64,000 nucleotides of DNA from contig JADKEF010000017.1 in assembly GCA_016718135.1 (NCBI GenBank), forward strand, positions 1 through 64,000, written 5' to 3'. A program made the position numbers and the translations under genes. The notes beneath the pieces were generated by a model. It saw only the letters and a list, made by a program, of their open reading frames with translations, had not been told where the DNA came from and did not search any database. Position 1 is the stretch's first letter. The number at the start of each line of letters is the position of its first letter. Of the stretch, positions 36,798 to 45,142 are shown piece by piece. The stretch comes from Acidobacteriota bacterium (GTDB lineage Bacteria > Acidobacteriota > Blastocatellia > Pyrinomonadales > Pyrinomonadaceae).

Positions 36798-37520
36798 GTG
36801 TTCAAAGGCCTCAAAAACTCTTTGCTTTCGATCGCATTTCCGGTCGAATGCCGGGTTTGCCAAGCTGAGGTAATTGATAGCAACGACGGCGTCGCATGCA
36901 GCGATTGCTGGGAAGCGACGACGATATTTTTAGGTAATGAAATGCTCTGCAGCAAGTGCGGAGCATTTTTCGGCCCAAGAGCCGCTCCCATCGAGGTCCG
37001 CTGTCACCAATGTGACGAACATCACTACGAATCCGCCTCATCGCTCGGTATCTACGAAAAGGCTCTAGCCGCCTCCATTCTTCGACTAAAGAACGAGCCA
37101 CTGATCCCTAACCGCCTCGTGGAACCGCTCAAGCAGCGGGCCAGTTTGATATCAGATATTGACCTCCTCGTGCCGATTCCTCTTTCCAAGCAGCGAATGA
37201 TCGAACGTGGCTTTAATCAGGCCGAGATTATCGCCAAAAGTGTGGCTAATATCACAGGCATTCCCGTCGATTCTCACAGTCTAGTTCGAACAACGCACAC
37301 GCCGATGCACCGCGTTGGAATGGACAAGCGGGCACGCGAGTTGACCGTCGTCAACGCATTTAAGGTAGTGCGGCCCAACCTCATCAAAGGATCTCGCATC
37401 CTGTTGGTCGACGACGTTTTCACCTCAGGCTCAACAGCCTCAAATTGTGCCAAGGTACTAAAAAAGGCCGGGGCGGAGCGTGTAAAAGTGCTAACGCTCG
37501 CCCGGGCCGTGATGAAGTGA
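36798..37520 (+). CDS. ComF family phosphoribosyltransferase-like protein
   Basis: 240 residues, GTG start. N-terminal zinc fingers (CRVCQAE...CSDCW, CSKCG...CHQC) followed by a type I phosphoribosyltransferase domain with ILLVDDVFTSGSTA as PRPP-binding motif, and RGFNQAEIIAKSVAN. In competent bacteria ComF helps DNA uptake; no other competence gene is in the window. 8 bp after the zinc-finger gene. Confidence 0.93.
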   Translation: MFKGLKNSLLSIAFPVECRVCQAEVIDSNDGVACSDCWEATTIFLGNEMLCSKCGAFFGPRAAPIEVRCHQCDEHHYESASSLGIYEKALAASILRLKNEPLIPNRLVEPLKQRASLISDIDLLVPIPLSKQRMIERGFNQAEIIAKSVANITGIPVDSHSLVRTTHTPMHRVGMDKRARELTVVNAFKVVRPNLIKGSRILLVDDVFTSGSTASNCAKVLKKAGAERVKVLTLARAVMK

Positions 37521-37551
37521 AATTGGGACAACTCTTGCTGCCCCAGGCTAT

Positions 37552-39594
37552 TTAACGATCGATCGAAACCTTGCCGCCGACATATCGCGTCGAAAGCATT
37601 TCACCAAACGCATCAGACGTTCCGGTTTGAGCCAGCGAGCTTGTCAGGTTCAGAGTTGTTTCCTGATCGGACCTGTCACCGCTTACTTCAAACCTTACAT
37701 ATACGATCTTGATGGGTTCCGCCGAGTATGTGATTGGTTCGATCATATCCACCAAAATGCCGATCCGCCCCTTCCCTGCTTCATTCGAATTCACAGTAAG
37801 TGCAGCGGATTCGAAATCCGCACCGAGACTCACCACAGGATTTGAAAGCAAAGATGGATCGAATTCGAGCGTGAATCCGGTCGCGGTCTCACCGCCCCGA
37901 GCAACGAGCTCGATCGGAACGATGACCGTCTGACCTGCCTTGGCCTCGGCCGCAGCTATCCGGACCTCGCGGCCAAAGAAGTACGCATAGATATCTTCAA
38001 TGAACGACGAAGCACCATCGAAGGCTGGAGCAGTTCCGACGGGCGGGCCGTCAGCCCCGGTCAAAGGATCCAAGCTGGCCGCGTAACGGCGTCCCTGGAC
38101 AACATCGCCGGAATTGATGTTGCCATCACCACTCGTCGTCCGCGGAGCACAATCAGCACGCTGCCCTTCGTTTGTGCCAACTCCGGGAGTATCGAGCCCT
38201 GCGGCGAAACGCCTTAGCTGAACGACATCAGTCGATTGGATAATACCGTCGCCATTAGGCCGCGGGGCAATATCGCCCTCAAAACCCGGAGTAGGCGTCA
38301 CGGATGGCGTAGGTGTTGGGGTCTCTGTAGGCGTCGCTGTTGGAGTATTGGTTGGGGTTGCCGTTGGCGTATTGGTTGGGGTGGCCGTTGGAGTATTCGT
38401 TGGTGTCGCGGTTGGGGTATTTGTTGGTGTTGCCGTCGGGGTATTTGTAGGCGTCGGCGTTCCAACTCCTACGATCCTCTCAACTGTTCCACCTAGACCG
38501 ACGACGTAAAGCTCACCAGCCTCATCCTCGCCGAACGATGAGATCGCTCTCGGCGTGTCTAACCGCATCGTCTGTGTCACGCCATCCCAGGTAAATATCT
38601 CGCCCGACCCGTAGTCCGCGAACACGTAAGTCCCATTGGAGAACACACCTTGCGAACCTCGATAAACATATCCGCCCGTAACCGCGATGCGGCTGCCTGC
38701 GTTAACGTACTCGGTCACCGGAGGAATGTGTCCAACCGGCGGCGTACAATTAGGGTTAATGCCCGGCGTACAGATCGAGCCTTCCATTATTCGCCAACCG
38801 AAGTTGCCGCCGTTCGTGACGATATCGACTTCTTCACGAGCATCCTGGCCAACGTCACCGACCCAAAGCTGATTCGTGCCGCCACGGTCAAACGAAAATC
38901 GATACGGATTTCGCAGGCCAAAGGCAAATACCTCGTCAGCCCCGTCAATGCCTACGAACGGATTCGTCGGCGGGATGTTATAGGCAGGCACCTGGCCGAC
39001 AGGAGTGTCTATATCAAGCCGCAACATCTTGCCGAGCAACGCGTTGATGTTCTGAGCATTATTCCCTGGATCATTTCCGCTACCGCCATCACCCGTACCT
39101 GCATAAAGATATCCGTCCGGCCCAAAGGCAACAGTCCCGCCGTTATGATTAGAAAAGGATGGATGCGGGATCGTAATGATCACTCGCACAGCGGTGTTGT
39201 TCGCCACATTCGGCGTACCGACGGGTGTCTCATATTCGGCGATCTCGATCGCACCATCCGACTGGCGGGTGTAGTAAACAAAGAATCGGCGATTCGTCGC
39301 GTACGCTGGATGAAAAGCGAGGCCGAGCAGGCCGCGTTCGCTGCCGCTGCTGCTCACGACACTCGAGATGTTGAGAAAATCCGTGAACGTGGTTTGCCCT
39401 GGTTGCACGACACGGACAATACCGCGTTGCTGCACAACAAACAGTCTATTCGTTCCGTCCTTCGCATTGACGAGGTGCACCGGCGAGGACAAGCCCGTCA
39501 GGAACGGCTGCAAAGCGATGGTCTGGCCGAAAGCAACCGACCCCAAAAGCAGCATTGTAGCTGCCAAACAGGTAAACACTCCAAATCTTTTCAT
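37552..39594 (-). CDS. Secreted PQQ-dependent sugar dehydrogenase with Pro-Thr linker, dockerin-like and cohesin-like modules
   Basis: 680 residues, intact. Signal peptide FTCLAATMLLLGSVAFGQ. Residues about 25-375 are the soluble aldose sugar dehydrogenase propeller (YliI/GdhB): FLTGLSSPVHLVNAKDGTNR, ERGLLGLAFHPAYATNRRFF, PHPSFSNHNGGTVAFGPDGY, LYAGTGDGG, GLRNPYRFSFDR and WVGDVGQDAREEVDIV. Residues 380-435 are TNTPTATP repeats. Residues 437-513 hold two dockerin-like loops (RPNGDGIIQSTDVVQLRRFA and GDGNINSGDVVQGRRYA). Residues 543-680 form a cohesin-like beta domain ending GGKVSIDR. This is the only unbroken example of the architecture in the window and shows what the two damaged genes at 6.8-12.9 kb should look like. 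Confidence 0.9.
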   Translation of the reverse strand: MKRFGVFTCLAATMLLLGSVAFGQTIALQPFLTGLSSPVHLVNAKDGTNRLFVVQQRGIVRVVQPGQTTFTDFLNISSVVSSSGSERGLLGLAFHPAYATNRRFFVYYTRQSDGAIEIAEYETPVGTPNVANNTAVRVIITIPHPSFSNHNGGTVAFGPDGYLYAGTGDGGSGNDPGNNAQNINALLGKMLRLDIDTPVGQVPAYNIPPTNPFVGIDGADEVFAFGLRNPYRFSFDRGGTNQLWVGDVGQDAREEVDIVTNGGNFGWRIMEGSICTPGINPNCTPPVGHIPPVTEYVNAGSRIAVTGGYVYRGSQGVFSNGTYVFADYGSGEIFTWDGVTQTMRLDTPRAISSFGEDEAGELYVVGLGGTVERIVGVGTPTPTNTPTATPTNTPTATPTNTPTATPTNTPTATPTNTPTATPTETPTPTPSVTPTPGFEGDIAPRPNGDGIIQSTDVVQLRRFAAGLDTPGVGTNEGQRADCAPRTTSGDGNINSGDVVQGRRYAASLDPLTGADGPPVGTAPAFDGASSFIEDIYAYFFGREVRIAAAEAKAGQTVIVPIELVARGGETATGFTLEFDPSLLSNPVVSLGADFESAALTVNSNEAGKGRIGILVDMIEPITYSAEPIKIVYVRFEVSGDRSDQETTLNLTSSLAQTGTSDAFGEMLSTRYVGGKVSIDR
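38306..38465. repeat. 24-bp tandem repeat encoding TNTPTATP linker
   Basis: About six degenerate units read on the minus strand as TNTPTATP; the DNA unit resembles that at 7130-7375, with third-position differences. Confidence 0.85.
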
Positions 39595-39715
39595 TATTTC
39601 CCCTTAGCTTGCTTAAAACGATCGGTAAAGGTGGCGGTCACTGGCAATGCAGTTAACAAAGTTAAACTCTTAAATCAAAATTGTACCTTGCCACGGATAA
39701 TCTACGCAACCACTT

Positions 39716-40792
39716 TCACAATCGGTATCGTACCTTACGCTTTTTCAAAACATCGTCTTCGTTGTCGAGGTTTTGCAGCCTCATTGTCACGTCGGCGGTC
39801 ATCGCGAGTTCGCCGCGGCTTCCCTTCTGAAAATGGAAATAGCCCGCGGCCGCGATCATCGCGGCATTATCGGTAGAAAGATGTTTGGACGGAAAATAAA
39901 CTGGAATGCCAAGCTTGTTCGATGCCTTTTCGGCGGCGGATTGCAGAGCAAGATTGCATGCGACGCCGCCGGCGACGATCAGCGTTTTGGGTTGCAGCTC
40001 AACTGCGAGCTTCTCCATCGTCCCGACCAACGCTTTTACGGCGGCGGCTTGGAAGCTCGCAGCGAGATCCTTGATCGCCTGCGAAGGCTGCTCGCCATCT
40101 CTGAGCTGCTCGATGTTGTTTTCGCGGATGTAGCGAGAAACCGCAGTCTTAAGCCCGCTAAAACTCAGGTCCGGGCGTCCATCCGAGATCTTTGCCTGCG
40201 GGAATCGAACCAACGAAGCATCGCCTTCGCGGGCGAGTTTCTCGATGATCGGGCCGCCGGGATAGCCGAGTTCGAGCATCTTCGACACCTTGTCAAAGGC
40301 CTCGCCGGCCGCGTCATCGCGGGTTCGCGAGACGACCTTGTACGAACCGGCCTCAGGAACATGAAAGATATTCGTATGCCCGCCCGAAACGATCAGAGCG
40401 AGTGCGGGATACTCGATCGGCGGATTCTCAAAGATAACGGAGAAAACATGGCCCTCGATGTGATTGACGCCCACAAACGGAATGCCTCGCGAAAACGCCA
40501 ACGCCTTGGCATAGCAAACGCCAACCAGCAGCGAACCGATCAGCCCTGGCCCTTGTGTTACGGCTATGGCATCAATATCCGAAAGTCCCACCTCGGCACG
40601 CTCCAGAGCCTCGTTCACGATCGGGTCGATCTTCTCCAAATGCTCACGCGAGGCAAGCTCCGGCACGACACCGCCCCAAGGCCGATGCATATCGATCTGC
40701 GAAGCGATCACCGACGACAATATCTCCCTGCCGTCCCGCACAACCGCAGCAGCAGTCTCATCACACGAACTCTCAATGCCAAGCACCAGCAT
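39716..40792 (-). CDS. tsaD: tRNA N6-adenosine threonylcarbamoyltransferase TsaD
   Basis: 358 residues. Signatures: LGIESSCDETAAAVV, GPGLIGSLLVGVCYAKALA, NHIEGH metal-binding His pair, LALIVSGGHTNIFHV, DDAAGEAFDKVSKMLELGYP with GGP, SFSGLKTAV, VAGGVACN and STDNAAMIAAAGYF. Catalyses the last step of t6A37 formation with TsaB/TsaE. Divergent from rarA with a 111-bp gap. Confidence 0.98.
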   Translation of the reverse strand: MLVLGIESSCDETAAAVVRDGREILSSVIASQIDMHRPWGGVVPELASREHLEKIDPIVNEALERAEVGLSDIDAIAVTQGPGLIGSLLVGVCYAKALAFSRGIPFVGVNHIEGHVFSVIFENPPIEYPALALIVSGGHTNIFHVPEAGSYKVVSRTRDDAAGEAFDKVSKMLELGYPGGPIIEKLAREGDASLVRFPQAKISDGRPDLSFSGLKTAVSRYIRENNIEQLRDGEQPSQAIKDLAASFQAAAVKALVGTMEKLAVELQPKTLIVAGGVACNLALQSAAEKASNKLGIPVYFPSKHLSTDNAAMIAAAGYFHFQKGSRGELAMTADVTMRLQNLDNEDDVLKKRKVRYRL

Positions 40793-40903
40793 ACCAATAG
40801 CTTACCAGACCTCGCGGCCAGCTCCAGACCTTGGTCAGCCGATAGCCCCTCTTACCACGCCGACATCTTGGTTGTGCGATATAATGAAATTTCGCTAACG
40901 GTA

Positions 40904-42034
40904 ATGGAACCACTTGCTAATCAGATCAGGCCGATCAGCCTTGACGGGTACGTCGGGCAGACTCATCTTGTCGGGCCGGACAAGCCTTTGCGGCTGGCGA
41001 TCGAGCAGGGGCATGTGTTTTCGTTCGTGCTGTGGGGAACGCCCGGAACGGGCAAGACAACGCTCGCCCGGATCTACGCCAATGCGATCAATGCCGAATT
41101 CTACGAGCTCTCGGCTGTTTCTGCCGGAAAGGAAGATATTCGACAGATAGTCAAAACGCGTTCGATCGACGGGCGGCCGCGGGTTTTGTTTCTGGACGAG
41201 ATACATCGCTTCAACAAGGCTCAGCAGGATTTCCTGCTGCCGTTCGTCGAAAATGGCGAACTCGTTCTGATCGGGGCGACGACGGAGAATCCGAGCTTCG
41301 AGGTGATACCGGCACTGCTCTCTCGGCTGAGGGTGTTTGTGCTGAATGAGTTCACCGACGATGACATGGCCGCGATCATCGGCCGCACGGGCTTTGAACT
41401 CGAGACCGAGGCAAAGCAATGGCTTATCGAGATGGCCAATGGCGATGCTCGTCAGGCGATCACGATGATCGAGAACACGTCGAAGCTCTACCCCGAGATC
41501 ACGCTCGAAACGCTTAAGGAAACGCTACAATCCAAGTTTCTTCGTTACGACAAGAAGGGCGAGGAGCATTACAACGTCATCTCGGCGTTCATCAAGTCGA
41601 TGCGGGCTTCGAGGCCCAACGCGGCGATGTACTACCTCGCCCGAATGCTCGAATCAGGCGAAGATCCGAAATTCATCGCCCGCCGTATGGTCATCTTTGC
41701 ATCCGAGGACATCGGCTTGGCACAACCGACGGCGTTGGTTGTTGCGAATGCGGTGTTTCAGGCGGTTACGACCATCGGAATGCCTGAGTGTATCCACAAC
41801 CTCGCCCACGGCGTTGCGTACCTTGCAAATGCGGCGAAGGACCGTTCGGCAACAAACGCGATCGGCGAAGCCATGGAAGACGCGAAAAAGCATGGCAACC
41901 TGCCCGTCCCGATGAAGATCAGAAACGCTCCGACCAAATTGATGAAAGACATCGGCTACGGCAAGGACGAAGGAAATGACCCCGAAGGCGATCTGATGCC
42001 CGCAAAATTACGAGGCCGTAAATACCTAAAATAA
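40904..42034 (+). CDS. rarA: Replication-associated recombination protein RarA (MgsA)
   Basis: 376 residues from ATG 40904, where the RarA N-terminus begins (MEPLANQIRPISLDGYVGQT). AAA+ motifs: WGTPGTGKTTLARIYAN (Walker A), RVLFLDEIHRFNKAQQDFLL (Walker B), GATTENPSFEVIPALLSRLR (sensor 1 and Arg finger). C-terminal tetramerisation part with MYYLARMLESGEDPKFIARR and ASEDIGLAQPTAL. It acts at stalled forks. A TATAAT at 40880-40885 could be its -10. The same frame stays open upstream through the tsaD antisense, but that is not coding. Confidence 0.96.
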   Translation: MEPLANQIRPISLDGYVGQTHLVGPDKPLRLAIEQGHVFSFVLWGTPGTGKTTLARIYANAINAEFYELSAVSAGKEDIRQIVKTRSIDGRPRVLFLDEIHRFNKAQQDFLLPFVENGELVLIGATTENPSFEVIPALLSRLRVFVLNEFTDDDMAAIIGRTGFELETEAKQWLIEMANGDARQAITMIENTSKLYPEITLETLKETLQSKFLRYDKKGEEHYNVISAFIKSMRASRPNAAMYYLARMLESGEDPKFIARRMVIFASEDIGLAQPTALVVANAVFQAVTTIGMPECIHNLAHGVAYLANAAKDRSATNAIGEAMEDAKKHGNLPVPMKIRNAPTKLMKDIGYGKDEGNDPEGDLMPAKLRGRKYLK

Positions 42035-42046
42035 CTGCCCTGCATC

Positions 42047-42101
42047 CTTTGCGATCTCTGCGTTCAATTTGGACTGAACGCAGAGGTCGCGGAGTACGCA
42101 G
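42047..42101. repeat. TCTGCG-type inverted repeat hairpin
   Basis: CTTTGCGATCTCTGCGTTCA (42047-42066) pairs with TGAACGCAGAGGTCGCGGAG then TACGCAG (42075-42101) across an 8-base loop. It lies between rarA and the creatininase gene and ends about 18 bases before the start codon. Confidence 0.8.
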
Positions 42102-42118
42102 AAAAGATGGAGATCCAA

Positions 42119-42949
42119 ATGATGATAAGAAATGTTTGTGTTACCTTGCTCGCCCTTTTGTCTGTTTCCATTGTGGCGGCTCAGACCGACAAAGACTTCG
42201 TCTCAACGCGAGAGATGGACCGCATTAACTGGATGGAGTTTCGCGATGTTGTGCCGTCCAAGGTGAAAACGGTCATTTTGCCGACGGGCACACTTGAGCC
42301 TCATGGCGTCATCAATAATGGAGCTGACAATACGGCCCCGTTCGCAATGGCGAAGACCATCGCCCGGCGGACAAATGCGTTGATCGCTCCGACTTTGCCG
42401 TATGGCATCACCGGTTCGATGGAGGCGTATCCGGGAGCTTTCCAGATCACCGAAGCTGCCTACCGGCCGTTTGTAAAACAAATCCTGGAGGGGCTTGCCA
42501 AGAACGGATTCAAGAACATCATTATCATGAACGGCCACGGAGGTGGACAGACTGCGGTCCTGCAATCGGTTGCTGCGGAAGTAGCGATCGAAAAACGAAT
42601 ACGAACGCTCGTCATTAACTGGTGGTCTTTCGCCTCGGACGAGACCAAAGAGGTCTTTGGCGAGGACGGCGGCCACGCCGGATGGAACGAGACTGCCTTC
42701 ATTCAGGCGATCGACCCAACTTTGGTCCATCCCGAAAAATACACCGGTCCCGAAATGACCACCGCAAATCCGGGTCCCGGCACGTGGACTGCCGTTCCGG
42801 CACCCTCATCTATTGCTTTGTACCAGAAGGGCCAAGGATTCCCAAAATTCGATCAGGCCAAGGCGGACCTTTATTACAAAAAGGTCACGGACAAGGTCGC
42901 GAATCTGATCATCGAGGTAGTGAAGAAATGGGATCTGGCGGGCCTTTGA
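42119..42949 (+). CDS. Secreted creatininase-family amidohydrolase
   Basis: About 276 residues. ATG 42119 is preferred over 42107 because GGAG sits 6 bases upstream. Signal peptide MMIRNVCVTLLALLSVSIVA. Creatininase metal ligands are present: LPTGTLEPHGVINNGADNTA (Glu, His, Asp), NGHGGGQTAVLQSVAAEV (His) and GGHAGWNETAF (Glu). Homologues cleave creatinine or formamide groups in cofactor pathways, and most are cytoplasmic; export is unusual. Substrate unknown. Confidence 0.85.
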   Translation: MMIRNVCVTLLALLSVSIVAAQTDKDFVSTREMDRINWMEFRDVVPSKVKTVILPTGTLEPHGVINNGADNTAPFAMAKTIARRTNALIAPTLPYGITGSMEAYPGAFQITEAAYRPFVKQILEGLAKNGFKNIIIMNGHGGGQTAVLQSVAAEVAIEKRIRTLVINWWSFASDETKEVFGEDGGHAGWNETAFIQAIDPTLVHPEKYTGPEMTTANPGPGTWTAVPAPSSIALYQKGQGFPKFDQAKADLYYKKVTDKVANLIIEVVKKWDLAGL

Positions 42950-42957
42950 GAATACTG

Positions 42958-43009
42958 TTTACAATGCTCAGTTAATTTGCGTATAATGACCAATATACAC
43001 ATTTGGTCA
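42958..43009 (+). promoter_or_regulatory. Promoter and palindromic operator of the TetR gene
   Basis: TTTACA (42958-42963), 18-base spacer, TATAAT (42982-42987). The perfect inverted repeat TGACCAA (42987-42993) / TTGGTCA (43003-43009), 9-base spacer, starts at the last base of the -10 and covers the start point, the usual place for a TetR autorepression site. Confidence 0.75.
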
Positions 43010-43018
43010 AATGCCATA

Positions 43019-43621
43019 ATGAAAGACGCATCACGCCCTATCACAACACGCGACGCCATTCTCGAAGCCACGGACCGGCTTTTGGCAAGATCTGGTTATA
43101 AGAAAATGACCATCGACGACCTGGCAAATGAGGTCGGCATCGGTAAAGGAAGCGTTTACCTTCATTTTTCGAGCAAAGAAGAGATCGCCCTTTCGCACAT
43201 TGATGGGATAATCGAGAAACTCAAGTCGAATCTGACCGCCATCGCGGCAAAACCGCTTGGCGTGGACGTCCGTTTACGTGAGATGCTGCTTGAGCGGGTT
43301 CTCTATCGCTTCGACAGCGTTCAGCATTACACTCAGAGTCTTAATGAGCTTCTGGCGGTACTTCGCCCAAAGCTCCTGGAACGTCGTAAACGCTATTTTA
43401 GCGAAGAGGCACGTATCTTTGCGGACATCATTGCCGAGGGCCAGAAAGCCAAAATATTCCAAAAGGGAGACCCACTGGATCTTGCAATAACGTTTCTCTC
43501 CAGCACGAACGCTCTTTTGCCTTACAGTCTTAGTGCGATCGAACTAGGCGACCGCTCCGAGATCGAGGATCGTGCGCGAAAAACAGCCGATGTGCTTATC
43601 CGAGGGATCAGTATACAGTGA
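43019..43621 (+). CDS. TetR/AcrR family transcriptional regulator
   Basis: About 200 residues from ATG 43019, which lies just downstream of the promoter/operator; longer in-frame starts would read through it. N-terminal helix-turn-helix (RDAILEATDRLLARSGYKKM, TIDDLANEVGIGKGSVYLHF then SSKEEI). The C-terminal helical ligand domain is unremarkable. The regulated target may be the gene itself, the small ORF downstream, or the creatininase upstream. Confidence 0.93.
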   Translation: MKDASRPITTRDAILEATDRLLARSGYKKMTIDDLANEVGIGKGSVYLHFSSKEEIALSHIDGIIEKLKSNLTAIAAKPLGVDVRLREMLLERVLYRFDSVQHYTQSLNELLAVLRPKLLERRKRYFSEEARIFADIIAEGQKAKIFQKGDPLDLAITFLSSTNALLPYSLSAIELGDRSEIEDRARKTADVLIRGISIQ

Positions 43622-43635
43622 TTGGAGTTACCGAT

Positions 43636-43713
43636 ATGAGAACTATCGTAGTTATAGCGAAATTGATCGTGATATTAGCGGCAGCCCTCGTCTTTCTTCG
43701 ATTGGTAGGTTGA
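43636..43713 (+). CDS. Possible 25-aa single-span membrane peptide
   Basis: ATG 43636 follows a GGAG site by 8 bases. The product is almost one hydrophobic helix (VVIAKLIVILAAALVFLRLV) with a positive N-terminus. It starts 14 bp after tetR on the same strand, so it may be in the same transcript. No homologue is known to me. Confidence 0.4.
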   Translation: MRTIVVIAKLIVILAAALVFLRLVG

Positions 43714-43714
43714 T

Positions 43715-44167
43715 CTATCGCTTCCAGTAGTTCTTCACCTTGAGATCGAGCATGGGAAATGCACAATACTCAACGTTACGGCCCGATTCGCGAAGTTTCT
43801 GAACCATCGGAATAGCAGCATCAGCGTTGCGAGTGTGGACGATTATCGTCGCGGCCCGCTGAAGGTCGGCTCGCTCGTTGAGAAACTCAGCTATCGCGTA
43901 ACCGGTGCTTGAAAAGTCGTCGTGGTCGTTCGATTCGTAGTGATGCGGCAACAGGTCATGATCAAGAAAGATCGCGTCGTACGCTCCCTCAGAGAGAATT
44001 ACCTTTGCATCCTCTACCGTCGCTGCGATGTCAATGTGGTCGCCGGCAAAACGCTTGCGAAACCAACGGTGCCGGCGCTCATCGTCATCCAGCACCATTA
44101 CGGAGATCGACGCGCGATCAGCACTCAGATCGGCGATTCCCAGTTTGATCATTAGACTACGGATCAT
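43715..44167 (-). CDS. Receiver-like (cyclic-phosphate processing) domain protein
   Basis: About 150 residues. Receiver-type core: SVMVLDDDERRHRWFRKRFA, the Asp region DAIFLDHDLLPHHYESND, and TIIVHTRNADAAIPMVQKLR. It matches the family annotated as cyclic-phosphate processing receiver domain rather than a classical response regulator, since no output domain is present. Start uncertain: ATGs at 44203, 44173, 44167 and 44152 are in frame and none has a good ribosome-binding site. Confidence 0.75.
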   Translation of the reverse strand: MIRSLMIKLGIADLSADRASISVMVLDDDERRHRWFRKRFAGDHIDIAATVEDAKVILSEGAYDAIFLDHDLLPHHYESNDHDDFSSTGYAIAEFLNERADLQRAATIIVHTRNADAAIPMVQKLRESGRNVEYCAFPMLDLKVKNYWKR

Positions 44168-44230
44168 TCCCATAAGCGTTCGAGAAAAATAAATATAACA
44201 CATTGCAAATCGCGGATGACGCAGTCCGTC

Positions 44231-44258
44231 TTGAAATCGAAAACACCAGTGCTATAAT
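44231..44258 (+). promoter_or_regulatory. Promoter of the DnaC-like ATPase gene
   Basis: TTGAAA (44231-44236), 16-base spacer, TATAAT (44253-44258). Start of transcription would be near 44265, leaving a leader of about 14 nt before ATG 44279, with no clear ribosome-binding site. Confidence 0.65.
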
Positions 44259-44278
44259 CCAATACACCGCAACTTCCG

Positions 44279-45049
44279 ATGCCCAAAGAAAAGCAAAAAG
44301 TTCATAGTCTCACGGCCGTCCCCTCGCCAGGCGAAACGGCCGCGGCCGCCCGTGCGATCGAGCAGATCGATGAGTGCCCGAAGTGTTTTGGCTCCGGAAT
44401 GGAGGTCATTGCGGGAAAAGGAGCACGGATCTGCGACTGCCGGAAGCGTAAATCGCAGGCAGGTAAATTCGAGAGTGTTAGGCTTCCGAAACGGTACGAC
44501 GGATTCCATTTTCACAATTACAAGCCACAGACGGCTTCGCAAGAGGCAGCCCTTCGTCTGGCAACTTCTCTGACAATGGAGTTCCCTGCTGTGGACCGAG
44601 GCTTGCTGATGATGGGCAGCGTCGGTGTTGGCAAGACGCATCTAGCTGTGTCGATCCTCAAGGGGCTGACCGAGCGCGGTTTTAAGTGTTTATTCTACGA
44701 ATTTCATTCCTTGCTCAAGGAGATTCAGGATTCGTACAATCCGAAGACTTTCACTTCGGAACTTAGCGTTCTCAGCCCGGTGCTACGAGCAGACGTTTTG
44801 GTTCTCGACGAACTCGGCGCATCAAAACCAACCGACTGGGTGCGTGACACGATGGCCCACATCATCAACACACGCTACAACGACAAGAAGCTGACCATTT
44901 TTACCACAAATTACCTAGACGAACGGAAACGCGATGGCGAAGAAGTTCTCGAAGACCGGATAGGAACACGCCTGCGTTCCCGGCTGTTCGAAATGTCTCG
45001 GACCGTGTTGCTCGACGGTAAGGATTTCCGTCGAACATTTGATCGGTAG
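44279..45049 (+). CDS. DnaC/DnaI-like AAA+ ATPase
   Basis: 256 residues. N-terminal zinc-binding segment (CPKCFGSGMEVIAGKGARIC then DC), Walker A GSVGVGKTHLAVSIL, Walker B DVLVLDELGASKPTDW, sensor 1 TIFTTNYLDE. Helicase loaders of the DnaC/DnaI type and IstB transposition helpers share this domain; no transposase is adjacent, so a chromosomal helicase-loader-like role is more likely. Confidence 0.88.
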   Translation: MPKEKQKVHSLTAVPSPGETAAAARAIEQIDECPKCFGSGMEVIAGKGARICDCRKRKSQAGKFESVRLPKRYDGFHFHNYKPQTASQEAALRLATSLTMEFPAVDRGLLMMGSVGVGKTHLAVSILKGLTERGFKCLFYEFHSLLKEIQDSYNPKTFTSELSVLSPVLRADVLVLDELGASKPTDWVRDTMAHIINTRYNDKKLTIFTTNYLDERKRDGEEVLEDRIGTRLRSRLFEMSRTVLLDGKDFRRTFDR

Positions 45050-45075
45050 TTACAATCTATCAGTGTTAAAACTTG

Positions 45076-45105
45076 TTGATATTCCCCACGCACCTGCTGT
45101 ATAAT
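45076..45105 (+). promoter_or_regulatory. Promoter of the pseudokinase gene
   Basis: TTGATA (45076-45081), 18-base spacer, TATAAT (45100-45105), about 38 bases before ATG 45143. Confidence 0.65.
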
Positions 45106-45142
45106 CGAGGTACTCAGGATCGTACCCTGAGCCCACTCGACA

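Noticed and set aside
38650..39876. 408-codon plus-strand frame opposite the sugar dehydrogenase
   Set aside because: Antisense of a clearly conserved gene; the composition (many Arg, Cys, His) is typical of a shadow frame.
39773..40903. Long open frame in phase with and upstream of rarA, running through the tsaD antisense
   Set aside because: It is a stop-free shadow of tsaD; it has no RarA-like content, and the family start and a plausible promoter are at 40904.
44279..45049. DnaC-like ATPase considered as IstB of an IS21-type element
   Set aside because: No istA transposase or terminal inverted repeats nearby; the zinc-binding N-terminus fits a helicase-loader type.
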